A stretch of 61,789 nt of DNA from HGM11525 sp036307445 (GTDB taxonomy: Bacteria; Bacillota; Clostridia; UBA1381). How positions within the stretch are numbered: the first letter of the stretch is position 1; each line of letters opens with the position of its first letter. The stretch lies in assembly GCA_036307445.1 (NCBI GenBank), contig JAXJXP010000001.1, positions 1-61,789 on the forward strand, in the 5' to 3' direction. The notes under the pieces are model-generated. The model was given only the letters and a program-made list of their open reading frames with translations. It was not told the origin of the DNA and made no database searches. This document shows, in pieces, positions 34,385 to 42,802 of this stretch. The translations under genes were made by a program, and so were the position numbers.

Positions 34385-37300
34385 ATGAAAAAGAATCTCA
34401 AAAAAGTAATTTCCGCTGTTCTTGCTCTTACTCTCGCTATGAGCAGCTTTGTTGCAATGACAACAAGCGCAGCTACATTTGCAGACGTAGCAGACACAGC
34501 AAGCTATGCTGAAGCAGTTAATGCTCTCGCAGCATTAGGCGCTATCGCAGGCACAGGCGACGGCACATTCAAGCCGGACGACAACATCACAAGAGCAGAA
34601 GCTGCTACAATGGTAGTTGCAGCGCTCAACTTATCTGCAGACGCACAGAATGCAGGTTCAACTTCAAAATTTGCAGACGTTAACGAGCAGGCTAAATGGG
34701 CTGTTGGTTATGTAAACGTTGGTGTTGCTCAGAACTATATCTCGGGTACAAGCGCAACAACCTTCAATCCGTTGGATAACGTAACTTACGCTCAGATGCT
34801 TACAATGCTTACAAGAATCCTTGGCTACGGCGATTTCGCTGTATCAAGAGGTGGATATCCTAACGGTTATGTAACAGCTGCTGCTACAGCAGGTATCGTT
34901 AAGGGTGTTGTAGCAGGTACAGAAGAGCCTATCACAAGAGCACAGGCTGCACAGCTTATCTGGAACGCAGTTCAGGCTCCGATGCTCGACATCACAACCT
35001 TCACAGGTACTATAGCTGATACCGAGCTCAAGAAGATGGACGGTTCTATCGCTGCAGGCAACAAGTTTAAGACTGTTCTTTCAGAAAAGTTCAATGCTTA
35101 TGTTCTTAACGCAGTAGTTACTGCTACTGACAGATCAAATGCATTGGAAGATGGAAACGTAAAGATTAAGCTTATAAACAACAACGAATGGGATCCGGAA
35201 CAGCAGTCAATCCTTAGAGATGCTAATACTGTTGCTCCTGTATATGAGGTTGCTGCTGGTAAGACAGATGCAGCAAATAACCTCTTCGCATCAGCTAAGG
35301 TTGTAGCTTCCTACACATCTTTTGATGACGAGTGGAACCTCATCTACTTTGCTCCTAACGCAAAGGTTACCAAGAAGGTAGTTGACGGCACTTTGATCAA
35401 TGCGGCTGTTGAGTCTGATACTAACTACAACGGTGTTATCATCAACACAAAGGGTGCAGGAACTTCTGCTGATCCTACTTGGTACGAGACAGTTCTTAAC
35501 ATCAAGAAGTCAGCTGGTGTTTCAGCAAAGAATTCTAACGATTACAAGCTTAAGAATGCAGACCTTTATGTAAACGGTTTCTTCTATGACGATTTAGATA
35601 CTGGTGCAAACACAGCTGAGATTAGAGACCTTATTGCTAATTCAACAGGCGATATGGTTCTTATCGAGAACGATGGTGACCAGCACTACGATGTTGTTAT
35701 GATTGATGTATATGCAATCGCACAGGTTACACAGGTTAAGACAAGTGCTGACAAGACTACAGTAAGATTTACTGCTTTGACACAGCCTTCTGGCGCAGGT
35801 ACACCTGGAACAACATATGAAGCTACAGCTGCTGACATCGAGGATGGCGACAAGGTTGTATCTGTAGTGAAGGATGGCGTTGCTTCAACACTTGATGCTC
35901 TTGCAATCAATGATGTTGTTGCTATCAAGTATGACTTTGGTACAACAGGCAATGCAACTTCATATGGTAAGTATGTTGATATTATAGCTTCTACAAAGAC
36001 AGCTACTGGTGTTTACACATCATACGATTCTGATACAGACCTCTACACTGTAGGTGGTGTTCAGTACGAGGATATCGGTGGTGCATTAACTGGCAAAAAC
36101 ACAGGTGACACATTCACATTGCGTCTTGACGCATTTGACAGAGTTTTCTCAGCAGAGGTAGAAGTAGTTTCTAAGAACTACGCTATCGTTGAGAGATTTG
36201 TTAAGACAGATGAAGCTGGCGGCAGCGAGTATGATTACATTGATGTAGTAACACTTGATGGTCAGCAGAAGAGACTCTTCATCGATTCTAACTTCAATGC
36301 TGAAACTGTTTTGAGACCGTTTAATGACGACGCCGACTCTGATCCTGTCACACCGGGTGTACAGGTTGACGGTGTTGATGATGAGAATGATACAGATGTT
36401 TACGGCGACCCTGTAACTGCTAACCATAACATTACAGCTTCTTACACTACAAACAACAGCGTAACTATGGATAAGCGTTTCATCTCTTACAAGGTAAGAC
36501 CTTCAACAGGCAGAGTAACAGCTATTGTTATGGAAGCTGCAGTTAGCACAGGTAGCGTATATTACAACGCAACTACAAACAGACTTGGTGGTGCACTTGC
36601 TCCGTCAGCTGTAGTTCTTGATGCTGTAGCATACACAAATAATGGTACAGGTAAGTTAGATCCTACACTTTACAAGGCTTCTTCATTGTCAACTCTCGTA
36701 GAGAATGTTGCATACGAGGCATATCTCCTCCACAAGTCTGATGTAGGTAATAAGTATGCTTACGTAGTTCTTACATCAGCTGGTGCTCTTTACAGCACAA
36801 ACTCTGACTTTGCTGTTGTTGCATCTACTGCATCATCAAGCTCAAAGGTATATGATAATGATGAGGACCTCTTCTCACTTAAGGTTGTAGGTTCTGATGG
36901 TAAAGACAAGGCACTTCAGGTTGCTATGACTGCTAAGCTTTATGTAAATGGTACTGAAATGGATAACGGTGGTACTGCTGCAGCTTCTTATGAAGATAAC
37001 TGCGACACCTACCTCACAAAGGGATCTGTATTCTTCTACACAGTTGACCAGTATGGTTATGTAGACAGAATTGACGTTATCTTCACAAATGCTACAACAC
37101 AGAGTGGTATGCAGACTGCACTCAGAGCTGCATTTGATCCTACATCAGCAGATTCACGTGTTAAGCTTCATAGTGACATGGTAACTAATGATGTTATTAC
37201 AGCTGATTGGAAGAACATGATGGATGAAGGTGCCTTCTCTGCAACACAAGAGCTTGTTCAGGTATTCATTGCTCCTGTACTTTCAGCTACTGCTAACAGC

Positions 37301-37669
37301 GTAAGCTTTGCTGAGATCAAGGCAGCTACTGCTGGCGACGGTAACGACGATGCAGGTGTAGCATTGAATGGTAAGCTTTATGTTGACACAAGCAAGGATT
37401 ACTCATTCTCAATTGCAACAGATGCTAACATCTACGCAGTAGATGCTATGGAAATTGCTAACAAGGGTGGCTATGAGCTTGGCGCATTCCAGGGTATCAG
37501 AGCTAACTATGCAGACGATAGCGAGAGAGCATGGCTTGATGCTACAGTTGTTAAGGATAATGCATCTACAACTTACGAATATGACTTTACTGATGACGTT
37601 CAGTACGCATTGGTAATGGCTGTTGACGGTGTTGTAACAAATGCAGTTGTATTTGACAACGTTCAGTAA
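34385..37669 (+). CDS. Large SLH-domain surface protein, candidate main S-layer protein
   Basis: A 1094-residue secreted protein. Signal peptide (1-31, cut near TSAA). Three SLH repeats follow (about 33-80, 93-142 and 155-200; ITRAEAA, VTYAQML, ITRAQAA are their conserved ends), which bind pyruvylated wall polymer. The rest is beta-rich and acidic, low in cysteine. Residues about 597-1094 resemble the SLH-less protein at 2473. Two promoters, a structured leader, a strong GGGAGGA site and a strong terminator suggest very high expression. Codon choice is strongly biased (for example many AAC, ATC, CTT and GCT codons) compared with neighbours, again as in an abundant protein. The start is at 34385; earlier in-frame codons lie in the leader hairpin. 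Confidence 0.88.
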   Translation: MKKNLKKVISAVLALTLAMSSFVAMTTSAATFADVADTASYAEAVNALAALGAIAGTGDGTFKPDDNITRAEAATMVVAALNLSADAQNAGSTSKFADVNEQAKWAVGYVNVGVAQNYISGTSATTFNPLDNVTYAQMLTMLTRILGYGDFAVSRGGYPNGYVTAAATAGIVKGVVAGTEEPITRAQAAQLIWNAVQAPMLDITTFTGTIADTELKKMDGSIAAGNKFKTVLSEKFNAYVLNAVVTATDRSNALEDGNVKIKLINNNEWDPEQQSILRDANTVAPVYEVAAGKTDAANNLFASAKVVASYTSFDDEWNLIYFAPNAKVTKKVVDGTLINAAVESDTNYNGVIINTKGAGTSADPTWYETVLNIKKSAGVSAKNSNDYKLKNADLYVNGFFYDDLDTGANTAEIRDLIANSTGDMVLIENDGDQHYDVVMIDVYAIAQVTQVKTSADKTTVRFTALTQPSGAGTPGTTYEATAADIEDGDKVVSVVKDGVASTLDALAINDVVAIKYDFGTTGNATSYGKYVDIIASTKTATGVYTSYDSDTDLYTVGGVQYEDIGGALTGKNTGDTFTLRLDAFDRVFSAEVEVVSKNYAIVERFVKTDEAGGSEYDYIDVVTLDGQQKRLFIDSNFNAETVLRPFNDDADSDPVTPGVQVDGVDDENDTDVYGDPVTANHNITASYTTNNSVTMDKRFISYKVRPSTGRVTAIVMEAAVSTGSVYYNATTNRLGGALAPSAVVLDAVAYTNNGTGKLDPTLYKASSLSTLVENVAYEAYLLHKSDVGNKYAYVVLTSAGALYSTNSDFAVVASTASSSSKVYDNDEDLFSLKVVGSDGKDKALQVAMTAKLYVNGTEMDNGGTAAASYEDNCDTYLTKGSVFFYTVDQYGYVDRIDVIFTNATTQSGMQTALRAAFDPTSADSRVKLHSDMVTNDVITADWKNMMDEGAFSATQELVQVFIAPVLSATANSVSFAEIKAATAGDGNDDAGVALNGKLYVDTSKDYSFSIATDANIYAVDAMEIANKGGYELGAFQGIRANYADDSERAWLDATVVKDNASTTYEYDFTDDVQYALVMAVDGVVTNAVVFDNVQ

Positions 37670-37696
37670 TTAACAGCTTAACTAAAAGCAAATATA

Positions 37697-37729
37697 AGAA
37701 GACGGTCCTCTGACCGTCTTCTTTTTTTA
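37697..37729 (+). terminator. Strong terminator after the SLH protein gene
   Basis: A perfect 11-bp stem (37697-37707 with 37712-37722) and 4-nt loop, then TTTTTTT. Confidence 0.93.
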
Positions 37730-37734
37730 TGTCT

Positions 37735-37761
37735 CGGACCGTCGGGGACGCCGGTCCCTAC
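37735..37761 (-). repeat. Short copy of the GTAGGGACCG repeat family
   Basis: CGGACCGTCGGGGACG then CCGGTCCCTAC, the minus orientation of the family; the best preserved palindrome of the set (GGACCG-T-CG / CG-C-CGGTCC). Confidence 0.85.
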
Positions 37762-37782
37762 AAGAGCTTTGATTCAATATGT

Positions 37783-37810
37783 GTAGGGACCGACGTCCTC
37801 GGCAGTCCGC
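37783..37810 (+). repeat. Short copy of the GTAGGGACCG repeat family
   Basis: GTAGGGACCGACGTCC joined to TCGGCAGTCCGC. It ends 7 bp before the eamA stop codon and is inverted relative to the copy at 37735, 21 bp away, so the two could form a larger hairpin. Confidence 0.85.
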
Positions 37811-37816
37811 TATCAT

Positions 37817-38659
37817 TTACGTCTCAACTAACCATATCCCAATTGCAATCAACACACACCCTATCCCGCCTGCAACTGTTATTCTCTCACCGAAGAGTAA
37901 CAATCCAGACAGAATGCTTACCACAGGCTCGGTCATAGATATTATTCCTGCTTCCGCTGCTCCTTCTATTTCGACACCTCGCTGAAAAAAAGGAATCGCA
38001 ACCAACGTGGTCAAAAGCGAAACAATTATTGCCGCACCCCAACCAAAAAAATCTTGCGGCAGCTTAATACCATCACCTGAAGCGCACATTAGATATGCAG
38101 CAGCTGCCATCCCGATAGAAACAAAGAATGTCAGCCGCCAATAATCCATCTTGTCAATTCCTGACCTGTCCATATAAATTACATAAAAGGCATAAAACGC
38201 ACCCGAGAGCACGGCAAGAGCCGCACTTATGTTATCCGCCTTCATATCAAGAGAGAAGGCTACACCCAAAGCGGCAGCAATAATTCCAAACCACTTCTTC
38301 ATTGTCAGTTTTTCACTAAAAAACAACGACATTACAACTACAATAATAAACGGATAACAGAAATGCAACATTGAAGAAACGCCGACAGAACCTCTCGAAT
38401 ATGCTGCATACAGCAATACCATAGCAGGAGCATTACCGAAGAACGAAACCACAATACTATCTCTTAACTCTTTTTTGCTAAGGCGAAAGCCTAACCCTTT
38501 TCTCAAAATTAAACACAACAACAAAGGCAGCGATAGTAGAGACCTTAGTAAAACCAAGGTAACACCATCGCCGCCGCTTTTATAAACCTGATTTGCAAAA
38601 ACAGGCACTAATCCATATATAATTGCCGATGTAAGCAGATATAATCTACCTTTTCTCAA
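37817..38659 (-). CDS. EamA/DMT-superfamily transporter
   Basis: A 280-residue membrane protein with ten spans in two EamA repeats (about 5-130 and 145-275). FYAFYVIYMDR and the closing TEPVVSILSGLLLFGERIT are typical of the family. It likely exports or imports small metabolites; the substrate is unknown. It starts with TTG, with AAGGAG 10 nt upstream, inside the last codons of nadE (14-bp overlap). Confidence 0.87.
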   Translation of the reverse strand: MRKGRLYLLTSAIIYGLVPVFANQVYKSGGDGVTLVLLRSLLSLPLLLCLILRKGLGFRLSKKELRDSIVVSFFGNAPAMVLLYAAYSRGSVGVSSMLHFCYPFIIVVVMSLFFSEKLTMKKWFGIIAAALGVAFSLDMKADNISAALAVLSGAFYAFYVIYMDRSGIDKMDYWRLTFFVSIGMAAAAYLMCASGDGIKLPQDFFGWGAAIIVSLLTTLVAIPFFQRGVEIEGAAEAGIISMTEPVVSILSGLLLFGERITVAGGIGCVLIAIGIWLVET

Positions 38660-40538
38660 GCTCCTCTATCTCCTTCTGCCACACCGCCCACGATGCGTCA
38701 GATGGCATTTTCAAATCTCCTCTTGGTGATAAGCCTACCGTTCCGACCTTTATTCCGTCAGGCACGCAAGACCTCTTAAACTGCTGTGAGAAGAAACGTC
38801 TGTAAAATACCTTCTCCCAGCTGAGAATGGTTTCTCTGTCAGTTTTGCCCTCAAATGCAATTTCCGCTAACCGCAAAATCTTCGTAGGAGAGAAGCCGTA
38901 TCTGAGCATATAAAAGAGGAAGAAGTCATGCAGGGAATATGGGCCTACAATATCCTCTGTTTTCTGCGAGATTTTACCGTCCTTAGCAGGCAAAAGCTCA
39001 GGGCTTACGGGAGTATCTAAAATATCCTTAAGCGTTGTTTTCAATAGCTCATTGTCGGTAGCTTCAGCGGAGTAGTCCACCAAATGTCGTATAAGAGTTT
39101 TGGGAACTCCGCTATTTACACCATACATTGACATATGGTCGCCGTTGTAGGTCGCCCAGCCGAGAGCAAGCTCGGACATATCGCCTGTTCCGATTACCAA
39201 ACCGCCGTTCATATTGGCAATATCCATCAGAACCTGTGTTCTTTCTCTCGCCTGTGCATTTTCGTAGGTAACATCATAGCTGTCGCTGCTTTGGCCAATG
39301 TCCTCAAAATGCTGCAAAACAGCTTTCTTAATATCAACATCTACCAATGTTGCACCGATTGATGTGGTGAGATTTACTGCGTTGTTATAGGTCCTTGATG
39401 TTGTGCCGAAGCAAGGCATAGTAACAGCGGTTATATTCTCACGGTTAAGACCTGCCTTGTCGAATGCCTTAGCTGCAACCAAAAGCGCTAAGGTCGAGTC
39501 AAGTCCGCCCGAAATACCAATTACAACACTCTTTGCGCCTGTGTGAAGAAGACGTTTTTTAAGCCCCATACTTTGAATTTCAAGTATCTCTGCGCATCTT
39601 TCGCTGAGTGTAGCCTTATTCTCGGGGAAGAAAGGGTATTTGGAAACTGTGCGTGTAAGCTTTGTTTCTGAAATATTAAAGCACGTTCTTACGGTTGTGT
39701 AGTCTGCAAGCTGTTCGTGGGTGGTGTTTTTTATTCTTTCCTGAACTATTTTCTGCAGGTCAGGCTCAGAATATACCACCGAGTTGGTAAATCTTGCACC
39801 CTTATCGAGAATTGTACCATCCTCGCAGATTATATTCTCGCCGCCGTATAGGATATCGCCTGTCGATTCACCCTCGCCTGCAACTGCCACAACATATGCC
39901 GACGTTGTGCGTGCGGATTGTGATTTTATAATCTCACGGCGGTATTCTGTTTTTGACGCAAGCTCAGGGGCGGCTGTAAGGTTCGCAATCACTGTTGCAC
40001 CTGCCAATGTATGATATGAAGATGGCGGAATAACTGAGGATAAATCATCGCCAAACTCAATCCCAAGTGCAAATTCGCTCATATTCTCATCACGGATAAT
40101 AATATCTGTTCCGAATGGAACAGCATACTCGCCGAATTCAACATAGCAAAGCTCGCCTGCAGGCGCAAATACACGTCTTTCTTCGGCGGTTACGTTGGCT
40201 TTGGGTACAAGAGCGATTACCTCACCATTATACAAAACTGCCGCTGTGTTGTAAAGCTTGCACCCGTTTTGGTACGGAAAACCAATTACCGCCACAATAT
40301 CGCCCGTTTGCCTTGCGATTTCGAGTATGCTTTCCTTTGCGCTGTCAATAAGCTTCTTCTGGAAAAATAGGTCGCCTGCACTTGAGCCTGTCAGGCACAG
40401 CTCGGGCAAAACTATAAGCTTTGCACCAATATTTGTTGCATCTGTTATCAGACCGATAATCTTTTCTTTGTTATAGGCGCAGTCTGCAACCCTTATATCA
40501 GGAGTTGCCGCACATACCTTTATAAATCCGTCTTTCAT
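38646..40538 (-). CDS. nadE: NAD synthetase, glutaminase-domain form with the catalytic cysteine replaced
   Basis: A 630-residue two-domain NAD synthase that amidates nicotinic acid adenine dinucleotide. The nitrilase-like N-terminal domain should free ammonia from glutamine using a Glu-Lys-Cys triad. E46 (LPELCLTG) and K113 (VPKANV) are present, but the cysteine of the usual GVEICEDLW is Gly163 (IEFGDDL, codon GGC at 40050-40052). The synthetase domain is intact, with SGGLDST (343-349) and GTGDMSELALGW. The enzyme may therefore depend on free ammonia. First gene of a pair with eamA. Confidence 0.93.
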   Translation of the reverse strand: MKDGFIKVCAATPDIRVADCAYNKEKIIGLITDATNIGAKLIVLPELCLTGSSAGDLFFQKKLIDSAKESILEIARQTGDIVAVIGFPYQNGCKLYNTAAVLYNGEVIALVPKANVTAEERRVFAPAGELCYVEFGEYAVPFGTDIIIRDENMSEFALGIEFGDDLSSVIPPSSYHTLAGATVIANLTAAPELASKTEYRREIIKSQSARTTSAYVVAVAGEGESTGDILYGGENIICEDGTILDKGARFTNSVVYSEPDLQKIVQERIKNTTHEQLADYTTVRTCFNISETKLTRTVSKYPFFPENKATLSERCAEILEIQSMGLKKRLLHTGAKSVVIGISGGLDSTLALLVAAKAFDKAGLNRENITAVTMPCFGTTSRTYNNAVNLTTSIGATLVDVDIKKAVLQHFEDIGQSSDSYDVTYENAQARERTQVLMDIANMNGGLVIGTGDMSELALGWATYNGDHMSMYGVNSGVPKTLIRHLVDYSAEATDNELLKTTLKDILDTPVSPELLPAKDGKISQKTEDIVGPYSLHDFFLFYMLRYGFSPTKILRLAEIAFEGKTDRETILSWEKVFYRRFFSQQFKRSCVPDGIKVGTVGLSPRGDLKMPSDASWAVWQKEIEELEKR

Positions 40539-40559
40539 AGCTTTTCCCTTTCTTTAAAG

Positions 40560-40850
40560 TCAGTCGAGCAGACTGTTTCCGAGTGAGTCGGATTCAACCT
40601 TGCCCGACAGAATCATTACGCCGTCTATGAATCCCCACACAGCACCGGCAATTCCCCAAGTAAAAAGTGTTGCCAGAATTTGAAATAAGCCTATTGTAGT
40701 ATAGCCTAAATAAAATCTGCCTATTCCGAGCGAGCCTGTCAAAATTTGTAGCAATCCTGCCGTAAGCCTTGATTTTCCGCGGTTGTCGCTGCTACAATGT
40801 GGGCAAATTTTTAAGATTCCGATGTCTTGTCCGCATTCTCTGCAATACAT
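40560..40850 (-). CDS. TM2-domain membrane protein with zinc-ribbon N-terminus
   Basis: A 96-residue protein. The N-terminus has CRECG...CPHC (four cysteines, a zinc ribbon, about 3-19). Two membrane spans joined by a short turn follow, with GSLGIGRFYLGYTTIGLFQ and the closing WGFIDGVMIL, the TM2 domain pattern. The start is the ATG at 40850 with AGGAGG 10 nt upstream, inside the 3' end of rarA (40-bp overlap). Function unknown. Confidence 0.8.
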   Translation of the reverse strand: MYCRECGQDIGILKICPHCSSDNRGKSRLTAGLLQILTGSLGIGRFYLGYTTIGLFQILATLFTWGIAGAVWGFIDGVMILSGKVESDSLGNSLLD

Positions 40851-42130
40851 TCGTCTTTGCCCTCCTTTATTCTCTGCCAATAGCTCTTGGCGGCTTGCTC
40901 TGCCTTGTTATCGCCGTATTCGTAGTAGGTTTTGTCCTTAATTTTATCAGGCAGATATTGCTGGTTTACCCAATGGTTAGGGAACGGGTGAGGATAGATA
41001 TAACCGCCTCTGCCAAGATTTGTTGCACCGCTGTAATGCGTGTCCTTTAAGGTAAGCGGTATTTCGCCTGTGTCCTGATTTTCGATGTCTGCCATTGCGG
41101 CATCTATTGCCATTACCACAGAGTTTGATTTCGGTGCCGTTGCCAGAAGAAGTGCCGCTTGTGTAAGTGGCAGCTTTGCTTCGGGCATACCAAGCTGCAG
41201 AGCTGAGTCGCAGCAGGATTTCACTATCGACACCGCCTGAGGATAGGCAAGCCCTACATCCTCTGATGCAATTGCAAGGAGTCGGCGCATTGCGCCCTGT
41301 ATATCTCCGCCCGAGAGAAGTCTTGCTAAATAATATACTGCGGCATCAGGGTCAGAGCCTCTGATTGATTTATGAAATGCACTCAGCAGGTCATAATGGC
41401 TGTCGCCATCTCTGTCATGGCGGATTGCCTTCTTTTGTGTTGCTTGTTCTGCTAAGGCTAAATCGACTGTAAGATTGCCGCTCTTGTCAGGAAGTGCGCC
41501 CATAAGGCTGATTTCAAGCGAATTTAATGCTTTTCTGACATCCCCTGCGGCGCTTTCTGCCATATGTGCTATTGCGTCGTGATCTATGCTTAGATTAAGT
41601 CCTGCGTAATCTGTTTCCGCCAGCTTAGAAACGGCGTTATTAAGCGCTTCGGCAATATCCTCTGCATTAAGCGGTAAAAACTCAAACACAACAGAACGAG
41701 ATAAAACTGCATTATACACATAAAAATACGGGTTTTCTGTTGTGCTTGCAATCAAAGTAATTCTGCCGTTTTCCATAAACTCCAGCAGTGATTGCTGTTG
41801 TTTTTTATTAAAATGCTGGATTTCGTCCAAATACAAAAGCACTCCGTCGGGGGCTAAAAAGCCGTCTAAAGAGCTAATGATATCCTTTACGTCGGACACC
41901 GATGCGGTTGTTGCATTAAGACGGTGCAGAGTCTTGCCCGTCTTTGCCGCTAGGATGTTGGCAACAGTTGTTTTGCCGACACCTGACGGACCGTAAAATA
42001 TCATATTCGGTATCTCGTCCGAGCCGTCTATCAGCCGACGCAAAAGCCTGCCTTCACCCAAAAGGTGCTTTTGTCCTGCTACGTCGGAAATGACGGTGGG
42101 GCGAAGTCTGTCAGCAAGTGGTGATTTCAT
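40811..42130 (-). CDS. rarA: Replication-associated recombination protein A (MgsA/RarA)
   Basis: A 439-residue AAA+ ATPase related to clamp loaders that acts at stalled forks. LADRLRP at the start, Walker A GPSGVGKTT, Walker B LLYLDEIQHFNKKQQ, IASTTENPYF, and the C-terminal tetramer domain with YPHPFPNHWVNQQYLPD are typical. Middle gene of GNAT-rarA-TM2. It starts 1 bp after the GNAT stop. Confidence 0.95.
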   Translation of the reverse strand: MKSPLADRLRPTVISDVAGQKHLLGEGRLLRRLIDGSDEIPNMIFYGPSGVGKTTVANILAAKTGKTLHRLNATTASVSDVKDIISSLDGFLAPDGVLLYLDEIQHFNKKQQQSLLEFMENGRITLIASTTENPYFYVYNAVLSRSVVFEFLPLNAEDIAEALNNAVSKLAETDYAGLNLSIDHDAIAHMAESAAGDVRKALNSLEISLMGALPDKSGNLTVDLALAEQATQKKAIRHDRDGDSHYDLLSAFHKSIRGSDPDAAVYYLARLLSGGDIQGAMRRLLAIASEDVGLAYPQAVSIVKSCCDSALQLGMPEAKLPLTQAALLLATAPKSNSVVMAIDAAMADIENQDTGEIPLTLKDTHYSGATNLGRGGYIYPHPFPNHWVNQQYLPDKIKDKTYYEYGDNKAEQAAKSYWQRIKEGKDECIAENADKTSES

Positions 42131-42131
42131 C

Positions 42132-42593
42132 TTAATTCTCCTTTTTGCAGGAACAGGAACGGTGGGGCTTAGTTAAATCGAGCTTCATCAGAACGTGCTC
42201 AGCACCCTCTTCCATATAAACGTCCCCTACCTGTTCGTAGCCCTCATAGTCATAAAAACCCTTTGCGCCAAGCTGTGAAGATACAACTGCCTCAATTCCG
42301 CCTAAGGTTACAATCTTGTCCTGAAGAGTTTTCATCATCAAATCACCTACATAACCCTTGCGGTAGGACTTTTTTACTGCAACTCTGCCGATTTTGTAGG
42401 TGGTGTCGGTGAGTTTGTAAACCCTTGCCGTGCCTATTAAAAGGTCGCCGTCAAAGCCTACAATATGCCAGGCCTCGTCATCGTGCTCGTCGTAGTCCAC
42501 ATTAAAGCCCTGCTCGTCCATAAAGACTTCCTGTCTTAGTGATTTTGCGGCGTTGTAGCCGTCTATGCCGAAAATTTGTTTAAATGCAAGCAT
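42132..42593 (-). CDS. GNAT-family acetyltransferase, ElaA/YjcF-like
   Basis: A 153-residue GNAT protein. LRQEVFMDEQGF early, IGRVAVKKSYRKGYVGDLMM (acetyl-CoA loop, a variant of RxxGxG/A) and GAKGFYDYEGYEQVG late place it in the ElaA/YjcF branch. The substrate is unknown. The C-terminal tail HRSCSCKKEN has two extra cysteines. First gene of the unit, with AAAGGAGGC before the ATG. Confidence 0.85.
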   Translation of the reverse strand: MLAFKQIFGIDGYNAAKSLRQEVFMDEQGFNVDYDEHDDEAWHIVGFDGDLLIGTARVYKLTDTTYKIGRVAVKKSYRKGYVGDLMMKTLQDKIVTLGGIEAVVSSQLGAKGFYDYEGYEQVGDVYMEEGAEHVLMKLDLTKPHRSCSCKKEN

Positions 42594-42689
42594 TTATTTT
42601 GCCTCCTTTAATAGAAGCTCGCTGTTATCCGTGTCGGTGAGCTAAAAGCATTCTGCTTTTTTTACAAATGTGCTTTAAAAGATAATTAT

Positions 42690-42718
42690 AGTATAGCACA
42701 TTTTGGCTTTTATGTAAA
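42690..42718 (-). promoter_or_regulatory. Promoter of the GNAT-rarA-TM2 unit
   Basis: TTTACA (42713-42718), 17 bp, TATACT (42690-42695) on the minus strand. Confidence 0.7.
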
Positions 42719-42735
42719 CGATTTTTACTACTTAA

Positions 42736-42764
42736 TTGACAATATTTAATGAATGTAGTATAAT
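42736..42764 (+). promoter_or_regulatory. Promoter of the GH3-like - rex unit
   Basis: A perfect TTGACA (42736-42741), 17 bp, TATAAT (42759-42764). Confidence 0.85.
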
Positions 42765-42802
42765 ATAAAGTAGGAAAATAGTGTTATAGTGGGGGTAATA
42801 TT

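Noticed and set aside
35686..36427. Minus-strand frames inside the large SLH gene
   Set aside because: They mirror the codon bias of the strongly expressed plus-strand gene; no independent support.
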